Assembly (NCBI GenBank): GCA_026005015.1
Contig: BPKG01000001.1
Location: 1,245,501 to 1,309,500 of the forward strand
Length of the DNA: 64,000 nucleotides
Direction of reading: 5' to 3'
Source: Burkholderiales bacterium
GTDB lineage: Bacteria > Pseudomonadota > Gammaproteobacteria > Burkholderiales > UBA6910
Shown: positions 43,178 through 51,082 of the stretch, piece by piece
How positions within the stretch are numbered: the stretch's first letter is position 1
How the letters are laid out: each line of letters opens with the position of its first letter
Translations under genes and position numbers: made by a program
The notes under the pieces: generated by a model
What the model was told of the DNA's origin: nothing
Databases searched by the model: none
The model's input: only the letters and a program-made list of their open reading frames with translations

Positions 43178-44110
43178 ATGGGCAAACCCGGTTCATTGAG
43201 CGAGACGATCTACCGCGGCCGCTTCGCTCCCTCTCCCACGGGGGCGCTCCATTTCGGCTCCCTGGTGGCGGCGGTGGGCAGTTACCTGGAGGCGAAAACC
43301 CGGGGCGGCCAATGGTTGCTGCGCATGGAGGACCTGGACCGGCCGCGGGTGGCGCCGAAGGCGGCGGAAGCGATCCTGCGCACGCTGGAAGCCTGCGGCT
43401 TCGAATGGGACGGGGAAGTGACCTACCAGGCGCGCCGGGAAAGCGCCTACCACGCGGCGCTTCATGCCCTGCGGGCGGGCGGCGTTCTCTACCCTTGCGC
43501 CTGCTCCCGCCGGGAGGTTGCGGATTCGGGGCTCTCCGGCGTGGAAGGGCCGGTTTACCCCGGCACCTGCCGTGGGGGCACTGTCCGCCGCCCCCGGTCC
43601 CTGCGGGTGCGCACCGGCTCGGAACCCGTGGGATTCCAGGACGCCGTTCAAGGCTGGGTGCAGCAACGCCTGGCTTTGGAGGTGGGCGACTTCGTGGTCT
43701 ACCGGTCCGACCGGATCTACGCCTACCAACTGGCCGTGGTGGTGGACGACGCCCTGCAGGGCATCACCCACGTGGTGCGCGGCGCCGACCTGCTCGCCTC
43801 GACCCCCCGACAGATCTACCTGCAGCGGCTGTTGGGGTTGCCCACGCCCCGCTACGCCCACCTGCCGGTCGCGGTAAACGAGGCGGGGGAAAAGCTCTCT
43901 AAGCAGACTCGCGCCCGGCCCATCGAGCCAGCGCGGGCCGCGGCCCACTTGACGGCAAGCCTGGCCTTCCTGGGCCAGCGCCCGCCGTCGGCGCTGGCGC
44001 GGGCGGACGTGGCGACCGTATGGCAATGGGCCCGCGGCCATTGGCGCTTGGAGCGGGTGCCGCGAAAGCCGGCGGCACCCGCCTACATGGGGACCGGCTC
44101 CCCGTTGTGA
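43178..44110 (+). CDS. gluQ: Glutamyl-Q tRNA(Asp) synthetase
   Basis: A GluRS paralogue without anticodon domain that attaches glutamate to queuosine of tRNA-Asp. The 310-residue product has YRGRFAPSPTGALHFGSLVA (HIGH-type site), the zinc site with CACSR and YPGTCRG, and the KLSKQ loop (KMSKS-type). Length fits the family. Its last 28 bp overlap the 3' end of the convergent glutamine amidotransferase gene. TATACT at 43152-43157 may be its -10 box. Confidence 0.94.
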   Translation: MGKPGSLSETIYRGRFAPSPTGALHFGSLVAAVGSYLEAKTRGGQWLLRMEDLDRPRVAPKAAEAILRTLEACGFEWDGEVTYQARRESAYHAALHALRAGGVLYPCACSRREVADSGLSGVEGPVYPGTCRGGTVRRPRSLRVRTGSEPVGFQDAVQGWVQQRLALEVGDFVVYRSDRIYAYQLAVVVDDALQGITHVVRGADLLASTPRQIYLQRLLGLPTPRYAHLPVAVNEAGEKLSKQTRARPIEPARAAAHLTASLAFLGQRPPSALARADVATVWQWARGHWRLERVPRKPAAPAYMGTGSPL

Positions 44111-44853
44111 AACACCTTGAGCTCTCCCGCCTGGAGAGGCGTCCAGATCTCGTTGTCGGTGAGGGGCTGGGTGGCGATGACCGAGACCCGGTCGTCGGGG
44201 CCGGCTAGGGCGCTGAAGTCCACGGTCAGATCCTCGTCCACCAGGTGGGCCTGGCCGAAAGGGGCCTTGCGCACGATGTAGGACAGATGGTCCGAGCAGT
44301 GGGCGAAGAGGTAGTCACCGTTGGAAAGGAGGAAGTTGAACACCCCGAACACGGACAATTCCCGGGCGGCGTCCCACAGGGCCTCGTAAAGGGCGGACAA
44401 CTCCGGCTGGCCCTTGGGGAACAGCCGCCGTAGGTTTTCCAGCATCCAGCAGAAGGCCAGCTCCGAGTCGGTCTGGCCCACCGGGCGGTAGCGGCCCTCC
44501 AGCGTGGGCTCGAAGTCCTTGAGGGTGCCGTTGTGGGCGAACACCCAGTAGCGCCCCCACAGCTCCCGCTGGAAAGGATGGGTGTTCACCAGCGCCACCG
44601 GACCACGGGTGGCCCGGCGGATGTGGGCGATCACGTTGAGGGAGTGGATCGGATACTTGCGTACGAAATCGGCGATGGGCGACTCGATGGTGGCGCGAGA
44701 GTCGATGAACAGGCGCACCCCCGGCCCTTCGAAAAAGGCCACCCCCCAGCCGTCCCGGTGGTGGTCGGTGCGCCCGCCCCGATGATGGAAGCCCTCGAAC
44801 GAGAAACAGATATCCGTGGGGACATTGGCGTTCATCCCCAGTAATTGGCACAT
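44083..44853 (-). CDS. Class II glutamine amidotransferase (YafJ type)
   Basis: A 256-residue Ntn-type glutaminase domain without a fused synthetase. The nucleophile is C2 (MCQLLGMNANVPTDICFSFE). HHRDGWGVAFFEG, HIRRATRGPVALVNTHPF, FAHNGTL and GQTDSELAF form the glutamine site. Stand-alone proteins of this type are common, but their acceptor reaction is unknown; gamma-glutamyl hydrolysis is suggested for some. It overlaps the end of gluQ tail to tail. Confidence 0.93.
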   Translation of the reverse strand: MCQLLGMNANVPTDICFSFEGFHHRGGRTDHHRDGWGVAFFEGPGVRLFIDSRATIESPIADFVRKYPIHSLNVIAHIRRATRGPVALVNTHPFQRELWGRYWVFAHNGTLKDFEPTLEGRYRPVGQTDSELAFCWMLENLRRLFPKGQPELSALYEALWDAARELSVFGVFNFLLSNGDYLFAHCSDHLSYIVRKAPFGQAHLVDEDLTVDFSALAGPDDRVSVIATQPLTDNEIWTPLQAGELKVFHNGEPVPM

Positions 44854-44914
44854 GGACGATTCCTTAAACGCCGCCCATCGCCCGCTCGGATGGGAGTGGC
44901 CGTAACGGCAAGTT

Positions 44915-44920
44915 TATAAT
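44915..44920 (+). promoter_or_regulatory. TATAAT eight bases before the methyltransferase start
   Basis: A perfect TATAAT ends seven bases before the ATG at 44928, so transcription would begin at or next to the start codon. No Shine-Dalgarno is present between them, which would mean a leaderless mRNA. No clear -35 is seen. Confidence 0.45.
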
Positions 44921-44927
44921 CCTAGCC

Positions 44928-45590
44928 ATGTCCAATAAAACGTTTACCCTGGACGACCGGCTGTACGACTACCTGCTGGCCGTCTCCCTGCGGGAGCCGC
45001 CCATCCTCGCGGAGCTGCGCCGGGAGACTCGGGCGGATCCCCTGGCGCGCATGCAGATCGCCCCCGAGCAGGGCCAGTTCATGGCCTTGCTCGCCCGGCT
45101 CATGGAGGCGAAGCGCTACCTGGAAATCGGCGTCTACACCGGCTACAGCAGCCTATGGGTTGCCCTGGCGCTTCCCGAAGACGGTCGTGTGGTCGCCTGC
45201 GATACGAGCGAAGAGTGGACCCGCGTCGCCCGCCGCTACTGGGAACGGGCCGGCGTCGCCCACAAGGTCGAGCTGCGGCTCGCTCCGGCCCTCGCCACCC
45301 TTGACGCCCTGATCGCCGCCGGCGAGACGGAGTGCTTCGATCTTGCCTTCATCGACGCCGACAAGGAAAACTACTGGGGCTATTTCGAGCGCTGCCTGGC
45401 GCTGGTGCGGCCCGGCGGGTTGATCGCCGTCGACAACACCCTCTGGAGCGGCAAGGTGGCCGATCCCGACAACCATGAGCCCACCACGGAAGCGGTGCGT
45501 GCCTTCAACCGGCGGCTCTCGGGAGAGCGTCGGGTGGAGCTCGCCCTGGTGCCCATCGGGGACGGGCTCACCTTGGCGCTCAAGCAGTAA
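44928..45590 (+). CDS. SAM-dependent O-methyltransferase (caffeoyl-CoA/COMT-like)
   Basis: A 220-residue class I methyltransferase: YLLAVSLREPPILAELRRET, ARLMEAKRYLEIGVYTGYSS (SAM motif I), RVVACDTSEEW (motif II), DLAFIDADKENYWGYFERCL and GGLIAVDNTLWSGKVAD. The Asp and Asn residues of the last two motifs bind the divalent cation in this family. The acceptor is probably a catechol-like small molecule but cannot be predicted. It is divergent from the amidotransferase. Confidence 0.93.
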   Translation: MSNKTFTLDDRLYDYLLAVSLREPPILAELRRETRADPLARMQIAPEQGQFMALLARLMEAKRYLEIGVYTGYSSLWVALALPEDGRVVACDTSEEWTRVARRYWERAGVAHKVELRLAPALATLDALIAAGETECFDLAFIDADKENYWGYFERCLALVRPGGLIAVDNTLWSGKVADPDNHEPTTEAVRAFNRRLSGERRVELALVPIGDGLTLALKQ

Positions 45591-45967
45591 AAAGCCCTCT
45601 TCCGGCAACCCCCGCCGGCCGCCAAAAAATATCATATTGATTCCTATACATTTCGTTCCCAGGCCGGCGCCCTGCTGCCCTATCCCAGCCTAAGCCGCTG
45701 ATTGTTGGCTGTTTCAAATTTTGATTTAGCAATGGGGTCTTTTGGACGAAGCCCCGGCTACGCCAGGAAATCCTGCTAAGCAAACTTGATGCCACGTACT
45801 AAGTTATTCTAAATACGGCGGTTTCATGAAGTTCCCCGCATGGACAAAAAATTCTCCGCGTCGGATGAGGGAGGGGGCTGGTAAAATGTACTCGTCGTTC
45901 GACCGGTAACACGTGTCCCCCGTCCGGGGGGCCGCCGGGAGGACCCCCTGACTTTCCGGAGTAGTTC
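45591..45967. other. 377-bp gap, locally AT-rich, no gene seen
   Basis: 45625-45850 is richer in A+T than its surroundings. No ORF with a ribosome site is present. TAAAAT near 45891 may be a -10 for the proteasome homologue, and CCGGAGTAGTTC just before 45968 is its ribosome site. GTCCGGGGGGCCGCCGGGAG before that may form a weak hairpin. Confidence 0.55.
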
Positions 45968-46597
45968 ATGACCACGATCGCTGTCGTCAAGAAGAACGGC
46001 TATGCCGCCATCGCCGCCGACACCTTGACCACGTTCGGGAGCACTCGGCTCCCGGCGCACTACGACGCCTCCCACGACAAGATCCTTAAGTACGGGGATT
46101 CGTACATCGGCATCTGCGGCAGCGCGGCGCACCATCTGGTCCTGGAAAGCGTGTTTCGCGGGACTCCGAACTTGAAGCTGCACAGCAAAAGCGAGATTTT
46201 CGAGTCGTTCCGGCGCATCCATCCGATCCTCAAGGAGGAGCACTTCCTCAACCCGAACGAGGACGAGGACGACCCCTACGAATCGAGCCAGATCACCGCG
46301 CTGATCGCTAATCCCTCGGGCATCTACGCCGTGTACTCGATGCGGGAGGTGTTCGAATACCACAAGTTCTGGGCCATCGGATCGGGCAACGAATACGCGC
46401 TGGGGGCCATGCATCAAGCCTATAACCGCTTCGACAATCCGGCCGATATCGCCCGGGTGGGGGTGGAGGCGGGGGCGGAGTTCGACAAGAGCTCGGCCCT
46501 GCCGCTTACCCTCTACACGGTCAAGCTCAAAAACGAAGCCGACAACCAGTGGAGGCTGTTCCAGCACCCAGCCTTGGAGACTCTGAAAACGGCTTGA
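45968..46597 (+). CDS. Beta-proteobacterial proteasome homologue (BPH)
   Basis: A 209-residue Ntn-hydrolase-fold protein, MTTIAVVKKNGYAAIAADTL. After loss of Met, Thr becomes residue 1, the proteasome-type nucleophile. DKILKYGDSYIGICGSAAHH carries the conserved Lys region and FWAIGSGNEYALGAMHQAYN the Ser/Gly loop. This matches BPH, a self-compartmentalising ring protein described in Betaproteobacteria and distinct from HslV and Anbu. No ATPase partner gene is nearby. Substrates are unknown. A perfect intrinsic terminator lies 76 bp downstream. Confidence 0.88.
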   Translation: MTTIAVVKKNGYAAIAADTLTTFGSTRLPAHYDASHDKILKYGDSYIGICGSAAHHLVLESVFRGTPNLKLHSKSEIFESFRRIHPILKEEHFLNPNEDEDDPYESSQITALIANPSGIYAVYSMREVFEYHKFWAIGSGNEYALGAMHQAYNRFDNPADIARVGVEAGAEFDKSSALPLTLYTVKLKNEADNQWRLFQHPALETLKTA

Positions 46598-46672
46598 CCG
46601 ACCGGTTCACCGGCACCTGGCGAATAGCCTCCCCCAGCCTCAACCTCCCTGGGGGCGCGTGCCGACCCACTC

Positions 46673-46707
46673 GCGGGAACGAGACCCCCATCTCGTTCCC
46701 GCTTTTT
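46673..46707 (+). terminator. Intrinsic terminator after the proteasome homologue
   Basis: GCGGGAACGAGA and TCTCGTTCCCGC form a perfect 12-bp stem with a 6-nt loop, followed by TTTTT. It lies between the proteasome homologue and the lipase-like gene. It should isolate BPH as a single transcription unit. Confidence 0.95.
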
Positions 46708-46725
46708 CTTGCTTGAGTTCCTGGG

Positions 46726-47406
46726 ATGCCCGGCCTCGGAACCGGCCATACGCCCAGCGGCCCCTCCTCCGTGGTGGTGGTCCACGGCCTGTACATGAAC
46801 GGCTGGCTGCTGAAACCCCTGGCCCGCCGCATCGAGCGCTGCGGCTTCCGGGCCCACCCTTTCACCTACCACGACCTGCGCTGGCCTCTCAAGCGCAACG
46901 CCGAGTTGCTCGCGCGCTTCGCGGAAACCCTGCCCGGGCTCCTGCACTTCGTCGCCCACAGCCTGGGAGGGCTGGTGGTGCTTAAGGCCTTGGAGCACTT
47001 GCCACCAGGACGCGCTGGGCGCCTCGTCTTCCTAGGCACGCCCTATCAAGGGAGCCGGGTGGCCGAGCAGCTCGCGAGCCTCCCCCTCACCCGCTGGCTG
47101 CTGGGCCGCTCGGTGCGGGAAGGCCTGCTCACGGCGCGCCCCCGCTGGAGCGGCGCGGGGGAGCTGGGCGTCATCGCCGGCGACCGGCCCCTGGGGCTGG
47201 GCATGATTTTCGGCCGCCCTCCCCGGCCCCACGACGGCACCGTGGGCGTGGAAGAGACCCGGATCCCCGGAGCCGCGGACACTCTGGTGCTGCCTGTGAC
47301 CCACACCGAGATGCTGTTTTCCGCCGAGGTGGCGCACCAGGTGTGCGCCTTCCTGCGGCAAGGCCGCTTCGCCCGGCCCGTTGTGGCGGGTGCCCCGGCG
47401 GCGTAG
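46726..47406 (+). CDS. Alpha/beta hydrolase (lipase/esterase-like)
   Basis: A 226-residue alpha/beta-hydrolase: VVVVHGLYMNGWLLKPLARR (oxyanion), HFVAHSLGGLVVLKAL (Ser in SLGG), DGTVGVEETRIPGA (Asp region) and VTHTEMLFSAEV (His). Short members of this kind are called lipase class 2-like or PGAP1-like esterases. No signal peptide is present, so it is probably cytosolic. It begins just after the terminator of the preceding gene, and the substrate is unknown. Confidence 0.87.
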   Translation: MPGLGTGHTPSGPSSVVVVHGLYMNGWLLKPLARRIERCGFRAHPFTYHDLRWPLKRNAELLARFAETLPGLLHFVAHSLGGLVVLKALEHLPPGRAGRLVFLGTPYQGSRVAEQLASLPLTRWLLGRSVREGLLTARPRWSGAGELGVIAGDRPLGLGMIFGRPPRPHDGTVGVEETRIPGAADTLVLPVTHTEMLFSAEVAHQVCAFLRQGRFARPVVAGAPAA

Positions 47407-47488
47407 GATAGGCTCACAACCTCTAACACGTGGACCGCGCGGGGAGAAGAGGGCGGGCGAGGTTTTCGACCGATGAAGGAGGCCTGCC

Positions 47489-47653
47489 ATGTGCTACGAA
47501 GACTGGTACGAATGGAAGATGGCCCGGGAACGGGAAGCGCTTAAAAAAGCGCGGGAAGAAATGCAGCGCTTGAAGGAGCAAGCCCAGGCGTCCGGCAAGC
47601 GGGCGCCCAGGCAAGAAACCGAGGAAACCAAGCCCGAAACCGCCACTGCCTGA
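47489..47653 (+). CDS. 54-residue charged coiled-coil protein, unknown function
   Basis: MCYEDWYEWKMAREREALKK then AREEMQRLKEQ is a continuous charged helix with heptad-like spacing. It is followed by a polar, disordered tail rich in Glu, Thr, Pro and Ala. A strong GAAGGAGG ribosome site stands seven bases before the ATG, and a terminator follows 29 bp after the stop. That makes it a real small gene. No family is recognised. Confidence 0.75.
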   Translation: MCYEDWYEWKMAREREALKKAREEMQRLKEQAQASGKRAPRQETEETKPETATA

Positions 47654-47681
47654 GGGCAGCGCCGGTTCGGACCGGGACAAG

Positions 47682-47706
47682 CCCCGCCGTTTCGGCGGGG
47701 TTTTTT
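47682..47706 (+). terminator. Intrinsic terminator after the 54-residue protein gene
   Basis: CCCCGCCG and CGGCGGGG form a perfect 8-bp stem around TTT, followed by TTTTTT. It also abuts the stop codon (TAA, 47707-47705) of the convergent amidohydrolase gene, but the U-run serves only the plus strand. Confidence 0.95.
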
Positions 47707-48517
47707 ATTCCGGGAAGAGCGCCGCTCCGTTCCGGTGGGCGATGCGCTCCGCCACCTCCGAAGGAAGTTGCTGGAGCCACTGGCGCGCCGCCTCGGCCAT
47801 CGCTGGGACCTGGGGCCAGCGAGCGGGAGAATAAGTGTCGGTGCCGTACATGAACCGGTCCGGATGCCGGAGGAACAGGGCCCGCCATCGGGGATCCAGG
47901 GTGCCGCCCGGCGCCACATCGCTGCGGATGGACAGTTCCACCCAGAGGGAGCGGTAGCGGTTCAGCAAGCGCCCGACCGTGTCGGGATCCGCCGTCATCC
48001 CCGCATGGGCCCACAACACCTTAGCGCCCGGATCTAGCTCGAACAGGATCTCCACCGCCCGGTCGTCGGCGTGGGCATGAAGAAAGAGTCCCTCGCGTCC
48101 CGCCAGCCGCACCACTTCCCGGACCACCTCCGAGCGGGCTTCTTCCCCATGGAGATGGAATTCGCCGATGCCCCGGTAGATGCCGCGGCGCAGCCGTTCC
48201 TCAAGATAAGGGACGACCGATGCGTCCCGGTGCCAAGTGGCCACGTCCGCCGGGCTCCTGTAGGGCCGGAGCACCGGAATGACCCGCTTGGGCGCCGCCT
48301 CGTAGAGGCGCACCGTGCCTTCGTCGGGGGTGCTGGAAACCAGGGCCCGGGTAATGCCGGCCTGGTCCAGAATCTCCAGGGCCTTGTTCGGGGGATAAAG
48401 CTTCCAGGCGTCGTGGTTGTAATGGATGTGGGCGTCGAACAGGGGCAGGCGCTGGGCCTCGGCTTGCCCTGCCGCGACGAAAAGCAGCGCCGCACAGAAA
48501 AAGCGGCCGAACCTCAT
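47705..48517 (-). CDS. Exported amidohydrolase (amidohydrolase-2 / TIM-barrel metal hydrolase)
   Basis: A 270-residue protein with a signal peptide (MRFGRFFCAALLFVAAGQAE). A metal-dependent TIM barrel follows: LFDAHIHYN (HxH), IGEFHLHGEEARSE, GLFLHAHADDRAVEI (third His), VLWAHAGM (fourth) and YGTDTYSPARW (Asp). All ligands are present, so it should be active in the periplasm. The substrate is unknown. The start overlaps the stop of the PLP enzyme gene upstream (ATGA), so the two may act together. Confidence 0.85.
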   Translation of the reverse strand: MRFGRFFCAALLFVAAGQAEAQRLPLFDAHIHYNHDAWKLYPPNKALEILDQAGITRALVSSTPDEGTVRLYEAAPKRVIPVLRPYRSPADVATWHRDASVVPYLEERLRRGIYRGIGEFHLHGEEARSEVVREVVRLAGREGLFLHAHADDRAVEILFELDPGAKVLWAHAGMTADPDTVGRLLNRYRSLWVELSIRSDVAPGGTLDPRWRALFLRHPDRFMYGTDTYSPARWPQVPAMAEAARQWLQQLPSEVAERIAHRNGAALFPE

Positions 48518-49650
48518 GCGAGCGACTGCTCCAGGTCGGCGATGAGGTCTTCCTTGGCCTCGATGCCCACCGACAGGCGCAACAGGTGGTCGTCGATGCC
48601 GACTTCCCGCCGGTATTCGGGCGGCATGGCCGCATGGCTCATGGTGGCCGGGTGGCCGATCAGGGATTCCACACCTCCCAGCGATTCCGCTAGCGTGAAG
48701 ACGCGTGCGCGCTTCAGCACCTTCTGCGCCCCAGCCAGACCTCCCCGCACGGTGAAGGATACTATGCCGCCGAACCCGCGCTGCTGGCGCTTCGCCAGGC
48801 CGTGGCCGGGATGGGTTTCCAGGCCCGGATAGTGGACCTGCTCCACCTTGGGATGCCGCGCCAGGAATTCCGCCACGGCGCGGGCGTTCTCCTCGTGGGC
48901 GGCCATGCGCAGATGCAGGGTCTTCATCCCCCGCAGCACCAGCCAGGCGTCGAAGGGCGCCTGCACCGCGCCCCCCGTCTTGGCGGCGAACTGGATCGCC
49001 CGGTGGAGCTCTTCGGTGCGAGCGACCACCGCTCCCCCCACCACGTCGGCGTGGCCGTTGAGATACTTGGTGGTGGAATGCACCACCAAGTCCACGCCGA
49101 AATCCATGGGCCGCTGCAGGAGCGGCGAGAGAAAAGTGTTGTCGGCGATCACCAGGAGGCCCCGGGCGTGGGCGAAAGCCGTGAGCTCCGCCAGGTCCGT
49201 GATCCGCAGCAGGGGATTGGACGGCGTCTCCACCCAGATCGCCCGGGTGGCGGGCTTGAGCGCCTGCTCCCGGGCGGCGGGGTCGCCCAAGTCCAGGAAG
49301 GTAACCTCCAGCTTTCCCTGGCGCTCAAGGTGTTGCAGCAGCCGATAGGTGCCGCCGTAGCAGTCCTGTGTACACAGAAGATGGGCGCCGGCCTCCAACA
49401 CCGCCAGGGCGATGGAGATGGCCCCCATCCCGCTGGCTGCCGCCACGGCGCCCGCACCCCCCTCCAGCTCCGCCAGCAGCGCCTCCAAGGCATGACGGGT
49501 GGGATTGCCGAGCCGGGTGTATTCGAAGCCGCTCGTCGCGCCCACGTCCTCGAAGCGGAACGTGGACGTCTGGTAAATGGGTAGGGTGACGCTGCGGTAC
49601 GCCCGGTCGATTTCCTGGCCGGCGTGTACCAGGCGGGTGACAGGATCCAT
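48514..49650 (-). CDS. Cystathionine gamma-synthase/lyase family PLP enzyme
   Basis: A 378-residue Cys/Met-metabolism PLP enzyme: VTRLVHAGQEIDRAYRSVTL, YTRLGNPTRHALEALLAELE, ASGMGAISIALAVLEAG, DCYGGTYRLL. The PLP lysine is in DLVVHSTTKYLNGHADVVGG, and the C-terminal HPATMSHAAMPPEYR is present. Synthase and lyase activities cannot be separated by eye. The start is ATG 49650, with GAGGA spaced eight bases. The stop overlaps the amidohydrolase start, and a CinA-like gene lies just upstream. Confidence 0.92.
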   Translation of the reverse strand: MDPVTRLVHAGQEIDRAYRSVTLPIYQTSTFRFEDVGATSGFEYTRLGNPTRHALEALLAELEGGAGAVAAASGMGAISIALAVLEAGAHLLCTQDCYGGTYRLLQHLERQGKLEVTFLDLGDPAAREQALKPATRAIWVETPSNPLLRITDLAELTAFAHARGLLVIADNTFLSPLLQRPMDFGVDLVVHSTTKYLNGHADVVGGAVVARTEELHRAIQFAAKTGGAVQAPFDAWLVLRGMKTLHLRMAAHEENARAVAEFLARHPKVEQVHYPGLETHPGHGLAKRQQRGFGGIVSFTVRGGLAGAQKVLKRARVFTLAESLGGVESLIGHPATMSHAAMPPEYRREVGIDDHLLRLSVGIEAKEDLIADLEQSLA

Positions 49651-49684
49651 GGCGTTTTCCTCGAACGGCATTCTACCTGGGGCG

Positions 49685-50467
49685 TCACGGCGCGTTCTTC
49701 CAGCGGAAGCCCAGAGCGTCCACGCCCCGGCGCAGGGCCTCGATGGCCTGGGCGACCTCCTCCGCGTGGCCCCGCACCCCCAGCTCCACCCGCCGTCCCT
49801 CGGCGGTGAAGCCGGGGAGGCTATAGACCTTGACCCGGGGATACTTCGCGCCCACCTCCTGCATGAGGTCGATGAGCCGGCTTTCCGGTGCGTCATCGAC
49901 AAGAAGCGACCCATCGGCCTGGGGCTCGGGGGGGAACAGGTGCCGGTATTTGGTGTCGAGCACCCACTCCATCATCGGCCAGGCCATTTCCGGGAATCCG
50001 GGGAGGAAGTAGTGGTGGCCCAGGCTGAACCCGGGAATCCGGTTGTAGGGGTTCGGCACGACCTCGGCGCCGGCCGGGAAGTCGGCCATGAGCACCCGCT
50101 TCGGGTACGCCTCTTCGCCAAACTTCTCCAGGAGGATGGCCAGGGCCTCCGGATGCCGGACCAAGGGTCGTCCTGCGGCGGCGGCCGCGCACTGGCGGGT
50201 GACGTCGTCTGGGGTGGCGCCGATGCCGCCGAAGCTGAAGACCACATCGTTCGTGGCGAAGGAAGCTTTGAGCGTGCAGGTGAGTCGCTCGGGATCGTCC
50301 CCCACATAATGACACCAGGCCAGCGCTAGGCCCCGGGCGGCCAGGACCTCGATCAGTCTGGCCATGTGCTTGTCCCGGCGCTTACCGCGGAGGATTTCGT
50401 CCCCGATAATCAGGGCGCCAAACCCATGGGCGGCATCCGATACAGTGCCATGGGGTTCATTTTGCAT
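49685..50467 (-). CDS. Molybdopterin-binding (MoaB/CinA-like) domain protein
   Basis: A 260-residue protein with the MoCF-biosynthesis fold: GALIIGDEILRGKRRDKHMA, VVFSFGGIGATPDDVTRQCA (the GGxGxTPDD motif), and PNPYNRIPGFSLGHHYFLPG, then a C-terminal region. It resembles the stand-alone N-terminal domain of CinA or competence/damage-inducible proteins. The natural ligand is unknown. A link to the molybdenum enzyme NasA 8 kb away is not supported by context. Confidence 0.88.
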   Translation of the reverse strand: MQNEPHGTVSDAAHGFGALIIGDEILRGKRRDKHMARLIEVLAARGLALAWCHYVGDDPERLTCTLKASFATNDVVFSFGGIGATPDDVTRQCAAAAAGRPLVRHPEALAILLEKFGEEAYPKRVLMADFPAGAEVVPNPYNRIPGFSLGHHYFLPGFPEMAWPMMEWVLDTKYRHLFPPEPQADGSLLVDDAPESRLIDLMQEVGAKYPRVKVYSLPGFTAEGRRVELGVRGHAEEVAQAIEALRRGVDALGFRWKNAP

Positions 50468-50569
50468 TGCAATACAGATGACTCTAGTTCGCTCGTCAGC
50501 GATTACTTACTTACAATTATATATTGATTCAAAAAAAGAATTTTCTTAAAGCAGCAAATCCTCCCGGAC

Positions 50570-50597
50570 TAGACATTTTGCTGCGATGCAGTATAAT
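50570..50597 (+). promoter_or_regulatory. Strong sigma-70-type promoter before the 107-residue membrane protein
   Basis: TAGACA (50570-50575) and a perfect TATAAT (50592-50597) with a 16-bp spacer lie at the edge of an AT-rich stretch (50470-50560). Transcription should start near 50604. The first good ATG after it, with a GGAGG site, is at 50635. It is among the best matches to consensus in the window. Confidence 0.75.
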
Positions 50598-50634
50598 GAG
50601 TGCAAGCGTTTTTATCGTCCTGGAGGATTTCGTC

Positions 50635-50958
50635 ATGATCACCGCATTGTTCGGTATTGGGCAACTGGTCGCCCTGGCGGCGATCATTTACGGCGCCCTA
50701 CTCACTCTGAGAAACCGCCCCGAATTCTGGGCCGAGATGGCCCGCGCTCTACAGCGAAGCAAGGTATTCCTTGAGACCTTCGACGAAGCGGTGCGCCTTG
50801 CAGAACTGGCCCGCCGGGATCCCTACCGGGCTGCCCGGGTCGGCCGAGCACGGCTTCTGAAAGCACCGGCCGAAATCGGCGAGGCGGAGCCTCCTGCGGG
50901 AGCTCGAGGTCCGGCCACGGCACGCAAGGGCTTTGTGCGGGTCAAGGAAGCCGTCTAA
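50635..50958 (+). CDS. Small single-span membrane protein, unknown
   Basis: A 107-residue protein from ATG 50635 (GGAGG upstream): one N-terminal helix (ITALFGIGQLVALAAIIYGA) then a soluble, basic, helix-forming region (ALQRSKVFLETFDEAVRLAE). The frame is open upstream, but the promoter and ribosome site fix this start. No family is recognised. It stands alone between the CinA-like gene and the sulfur cluster, divergent from the former. Confidence 0.7.
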   Translation: MITALFGIGQLVALAAIIYGALLTLRNRPEFWAEMARALQRSKVFLETFDEAVRLAELARRDPYRAARVGRARLLKAPAEIGEAEPPAGARGPATARKGFVRVKEAV

Positions 50959-51082
50959 AAAGCGCTTGTGCCGCGGCGCCCTGAGATTGTCCCTCGCCTT
51001 CACCCGGGAAAAACGGAGCGTGGATCGCGCACGAGAAACGGCTCCGGTCCATGAAAATCCGAGGCAGTCCACCCTCCCTTCT

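Noticed and set aside
49685-50467. MoaB/CinA-like gene as molybdenum-cofactor partner of nasA
   Set aside because: It is 7 kb away on a separate unit with methionine-type and amidohydrolase genes; no link is visible beyond the fold.
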